A stretch of 16,760 bases of DNA from Oscillospiraceae bacterium (lineage in GTDB: Bacteria; Bacillota; Clostridia; Oscillospirales; Oscillospiraceae), in assembly GCA_902766215.1 (NCBI GenBank), contig CACXCV010000095.1, positions 1 to 16,760 on the forward strand, given 5' to 3'. Both the position numbers and the translations under genes were made by a program. Below the pieces are notes generated by a model. The model was not told the DNA's origin. It saw nothing but the letters and a program-made list of their open reading frames with translations, and did no database searches. The number at the start of each line of letters is the position of its first letter. The stretch's first letter is position 1. This document shows, piece after piece, positions 15,178-16,760 of this stretch.

Positions 15178-15208
15178 GCGCCGGCAGGGCGAAGGGTCCT
15201 GCCGGCGC
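15178..15208 (-). promoter_or_regulatory. Intercistronic stem-loop between binding-protein and permease genes
   Basis: An 11-bp perfect stem (15178-15188 with 15198-15208) with a 9-base loop. On the minus strand it is followed by CCCATCTG, not a U-tract, so it should not terminate strongly. Such hairpins after binding-protein genes often protect the upstream mRNA so that the lipoprotein outnumbers the membrane subunits; that role here is inference. Confidence 0.6.
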
Positions 15209-15229
15209 AGCCTGAAAAAAGCAATGGAA

Positions 15230-16003
15230 TCAGTCAATTACGCAGTCGCTCAGACCGTATTTCTCCGCCAGCTTGGCCACGGTGCCGTCGGCCAGCATGG
15301 CGTCATAGGTCTTCTGCACGGTGTCGCGCAGGGCAGTGTTGCCCAGCTTGAAGCCGATGCCATACTGCTCGGCCACCAGGGTCTGGTCGAGAATCACAAA
15401 CTGGTCCTCGCGGCCGGCCACCTGATAGTTAGCCACGCCGATGTCCATGGCGATGGCGTCCACGCTGCCGGCCTCCAGCTCCATAAACGCGGTGTTATAC
15501 TCGGCAAAGGTCAGCGTCTTGGCAAAGCTGGCGGCCAGGTCGGCGCAGTCGTCCGAGTTCAGCGCGGCCTGCGCGGACGAATCGGTCTGCACGGCGACAA
15601 CTTTGCCGGCCAGATCGTCAAAGGTGCTGATGCCGCTGTCCTTGCGCACGACGATGACCTGCGAGTTGTCGATGTACGGCTTGGACCAGGTGTAGGCGTC
15701 CTCGCGGCCGTTCATGGTGAAGCCGTTCCAGATGCAGTCGATGGCGCCGCTGTCCAGCTCGAAGTCCTTGGCGTCCCAGTTGATGGGGGTCAGCTGGATG
15801 GTCCAGCCGTTGCGCGCAGCCACCTCGCGGGCCAGATCCAGGTCAAAGCCGGCAAATTCGCCGTTTTCCACATAGCCATAGGGGGGGAAGTCTTGGTCGA
15901 AGCCCACGGTAAAGGTTTTGGTCTCGGCAGGGGTGCTGCCGGAGCAGGCGGCCAGGGCCACAACCATCAGCGTGGCCAACAGCAGAGCAAAAAATTTTTT
16001 CAT
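15230..16003 (-). CDS. Amino acid ABC transporter substrate-binding lipoprotein
   Basis: A 257-residue solute-binding protein that captures an amino acid outside the cell and delivers it to the permease. The lipoprotein signal MKKFFALLLA...VALAAC has lipobox LAAC with C20 as the lipidated residue. The mature protein shows the family 3 pattern: FTVGFDQDFPPYGY, GFDLDLAREVA (52-62), GFTMNGRE (94-101) with R100 in the position that normally binds the substrate carboxylate, and DAIAMDIGVANY. AGAGGGA (16010-16016) lies about 6 bases before the ATG. First gene of the importer operon, with a consensus promoter flanked by an inverted repeat. The ligand cannot be named; a polar amino acid is the best guess from the family. 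Confidence 0.95.
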   Translation of the reverse strand: MKKFFALLLATLMVVALAACSGSTPAETKTFTVGFDQDFPPYGYVENGEFAGFDLDLAREVAARNGWTIQLTPINWDAKDFELDSGAIDCIWNGFTMNGREDAYTWSKPYIDNSQVIVVRKDSGISTFDDLAGKVVAVQTDSSAQAALNSDDCADLAASFAKTLTFAEYNTAFMELEAGSVDAIAMDIGVANYQVAGREDQFVILDQTLVAEQYGIGFKLGNTALRDTVQKTYDAMLADGTVAKLAEKYGLSDCVID

Positions 16004-16034
16004 TGTCAGTCCCTCTTGTTATTGAATGAATTAC

Positions 16035-16133
16035 CACGCTAATTGGCTAAAGCGTCGTGGCATAGGCCTATTGTATCGGATGCAGCGCGGTTTGTCAAGG
16101 GGCGGAGACAGAAAAATTTATCGAATTAGCGTG
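16035..16133. repeat. Perfect 10-bp inverted repeat flanking the importer promoter
   Basis: CACGCTAATT (16035-16044) and its exact reverse complement AATTAGCGTG (16124-16133). One copy lies upstream of the -35 box, the other in the 5' leader of the binding-protein gene; their centres are 89 bases apart. They could be paired operator half-sites or ends of a small degenerate element. Function is inference. Confidence 0.6.
16070..16098 (-). promoter_or_regulatory. Consensus sigma-A promoter of the amino acid importer operon
   Basis: Minus strand: -35 TTGACA (16098-16093), exact 17-base spacer, -10 TACAAT (16075-16070). The predicted start near 16063 gives a leader of about 60 bases. An AT-rich stretch (16111-16127) lies upstream. 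Confidence 0.88.
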
Positions 16134-16140
16134 ATGATCA

Positions 16141-16175
16141 AAGCCCATCCCCGGGCGGCGTCCGGGGATGGGCTT
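16141..16175 (-). terminator. Terminator-like hairpin after gpsA
   Basis: A 14-bp perfect stem (16141-16154 with 16162-16175, 7-base loop), 3 bases beyond the gpsA stop codon. The T-tract on the minus strand is poor: the stem's own last bases CTT are followed by TGATCATC. Termination may therefore be incomplete, with some read-through into the importer operon. Confidence 0.65.
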
Positions 16176-16178
16176 CGG

Positions 16179-16760
16179 TCAGTTTTCGTCCTTCAGGCTG
16201 CGGCGGAACAGGCCGTCCAGCGTCTGCGCCGCATCGGCGTGCCGGTAGAGAATGTCATACACGGCCTGGCAGATGGGCAGCTCCACCTGATAGCGCTGGG
16301 CCAGCGTCATCAGCGCCTGCACAGTGTAATAGCCCTCGGCCAGCTTGTCATAGGGCGCGCCGGTGGCCCAGGCCTCGCCGAACTGGCGGTTGTGGCTGTG
16401 GGGGGAGAAGAGCGTGGCCTCATAGTCGCCCAGGTGACACAGCCCATAGGCCGAGCGCTCCTGCCCGCCCATGGCGGCAATCAGCCGGGCAATCTCGCGG
16501 GTGCCGCGGCTCATCAGCGCGCCCTTCAGCGCGCGGATGCCAAAGCCGTCCAGCAGTCCGGCGGCGATACCGATGACGTTTTTGGCCGCGGCGCCGATCT
16601 CGTTGCCGATCAGGTCGGTGCCGTAGTAAAAGCGGATCAGCTCACTGGAAAAGGCGTCCACCAGCTGGTGCTTCACGCGGTTGTCGGCGCTGTCGATGCT
16701 CATGCAGTTGGGAATGCCGCGCAGAAAGTCCTGCGGGTGCCCGGGGCCGATCCACACGGC
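16179..16760 (-). CDS. gpsA: NAD(P)-dependent glycerol-3-phosphate dehydrogenase, C-terminal part (partial)
   Basis: GpsA reduces dihydroxyacetone phosphate to sn-glycerol 3-phosphate for phospholipid synthesis. Only about the last 193 codons are in the window; the frame runs off the right edge, so the internal ATG at 16757 is not the start. Visible are the end of the Rossmann domain (IGPGHPQDFLRGIPN, matching the family's GPSHAEE...RGLP) and the helical catalytic domain with the catalytic lysine in AAKNVIGIAAGLLDGFG (about residues 57-73 of the fragment). The substrate-binding stretch reads GDYEATLFSPHSHNRQFG, where most GpsA proteins have GDL-x-x-T-C-x-S-x-x-SRN-x-x-x-G, so the usual arginine is histidine. 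The C-terminus (FRRSLKDEN) is of normal length. Family call is firm. Confidence 0.93.
   Translation of the reverse strand, partial: AVWIGPGHPQDFLRGIPNCMSIDSADNRVKHQLVDAFSSELIRFYYGTDLIGNEIGAAAKNVIGIAAGLLDGFGIRALKGALMSRGTREIARLIAAMGGQERSAYGLCHLGDYEATLFSPHSHNRQFGEAWATGAPYDKLAEGYYTVQALMTLAQRYQVELPICQAVYDILYRHADAAQTLDGLFRRSLKDEN

Noticed and set aside
16004..16069. Riboswitch or T-box in the importer leader
   Set aside because: The predicted leader is only about 60 bases, and no T-box or known amino acid riboswitch core is visible.

Overview
The window comes from a GC-rich Gram-positive bacterium, most likely a gut-type member of the Clostridia (Oscillospirales-like). The pointers are protein character (PNPase, RF2, YmdB, a YhaO/YhaN-like pair, GpsA), strong AGGAGG-type ribosome binding sites, good sigma-A promoters and an S-layer-homology protein. 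The species call is inference. Coding density is high and no non-genic stretch exceeds 300 bases; the longest is about 245 bases between the tRNA and the hydrolase operon. I see no phage, insertion sequence, CRISPR array or integrase.

Layout. (1) 1-664: the 3' end of pnp (KH and S1 domains) and its terminator. (2) 736-3899, minus: a secreted 1033-residue protein with four cadherin/CSPG-like repeats and three C-terminal SLH domains, converging on pnp. (3) 4037-8002, minus: a tightly overlapping three-gene operon, ymdB (cyclic-nucleotide phosphodiesterase family), a YhaO/SbcD-like metallophosphoesterase and a YhaN-like SMC/ABC-type ATPase with a predicted transmembrane hairpin inside its coiled coil. 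It has its own promoter. (4) 8156-9347, plus: prfB (RF2), divergent from the ymdB operon, in one uninterrupted frame without the programmed frameshift. (5) 9404-9587, plus: tRNA-Arg(ACG) with its own promoter, AT-rich upstream element and terminator. (6) 9728-13712, plus: an operon of three predicted cytoplasmic hydrolases (two beta-lactamase-fold serine hydrolases and one alpha/beta esterase) with a strong promoter and a terminator. (7) 13721-16098, minus: a polar amino acid ABC importer (lipoprotein, permease, ATPase) with a consensus promoter flanked by a perfect 10-bp inverted repeat, and a stem-loop between the binding-protein and permease genes. (8) 16141-16760, minus: the 3' part of gpsA and its terminator hairpin.

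How the parts relate. Most units are housekeeping or ordinary metabolism. The least ordinary pieces are the ymdB-yhaO-yhaN-like operon, which couples a cyclic-nucleotide/RNA-linked phosphodiesterase to an SbcCD-like nuclease/ATPase pair; the SLH/cadherin-repeat surface protein downstream of it; the three-hydrolase operon with no transporter or regulator; and the inverted-repeat architecture at the importer promoter. I found no clearly new defence or mobile system. These four are the best candidates for follow-up.
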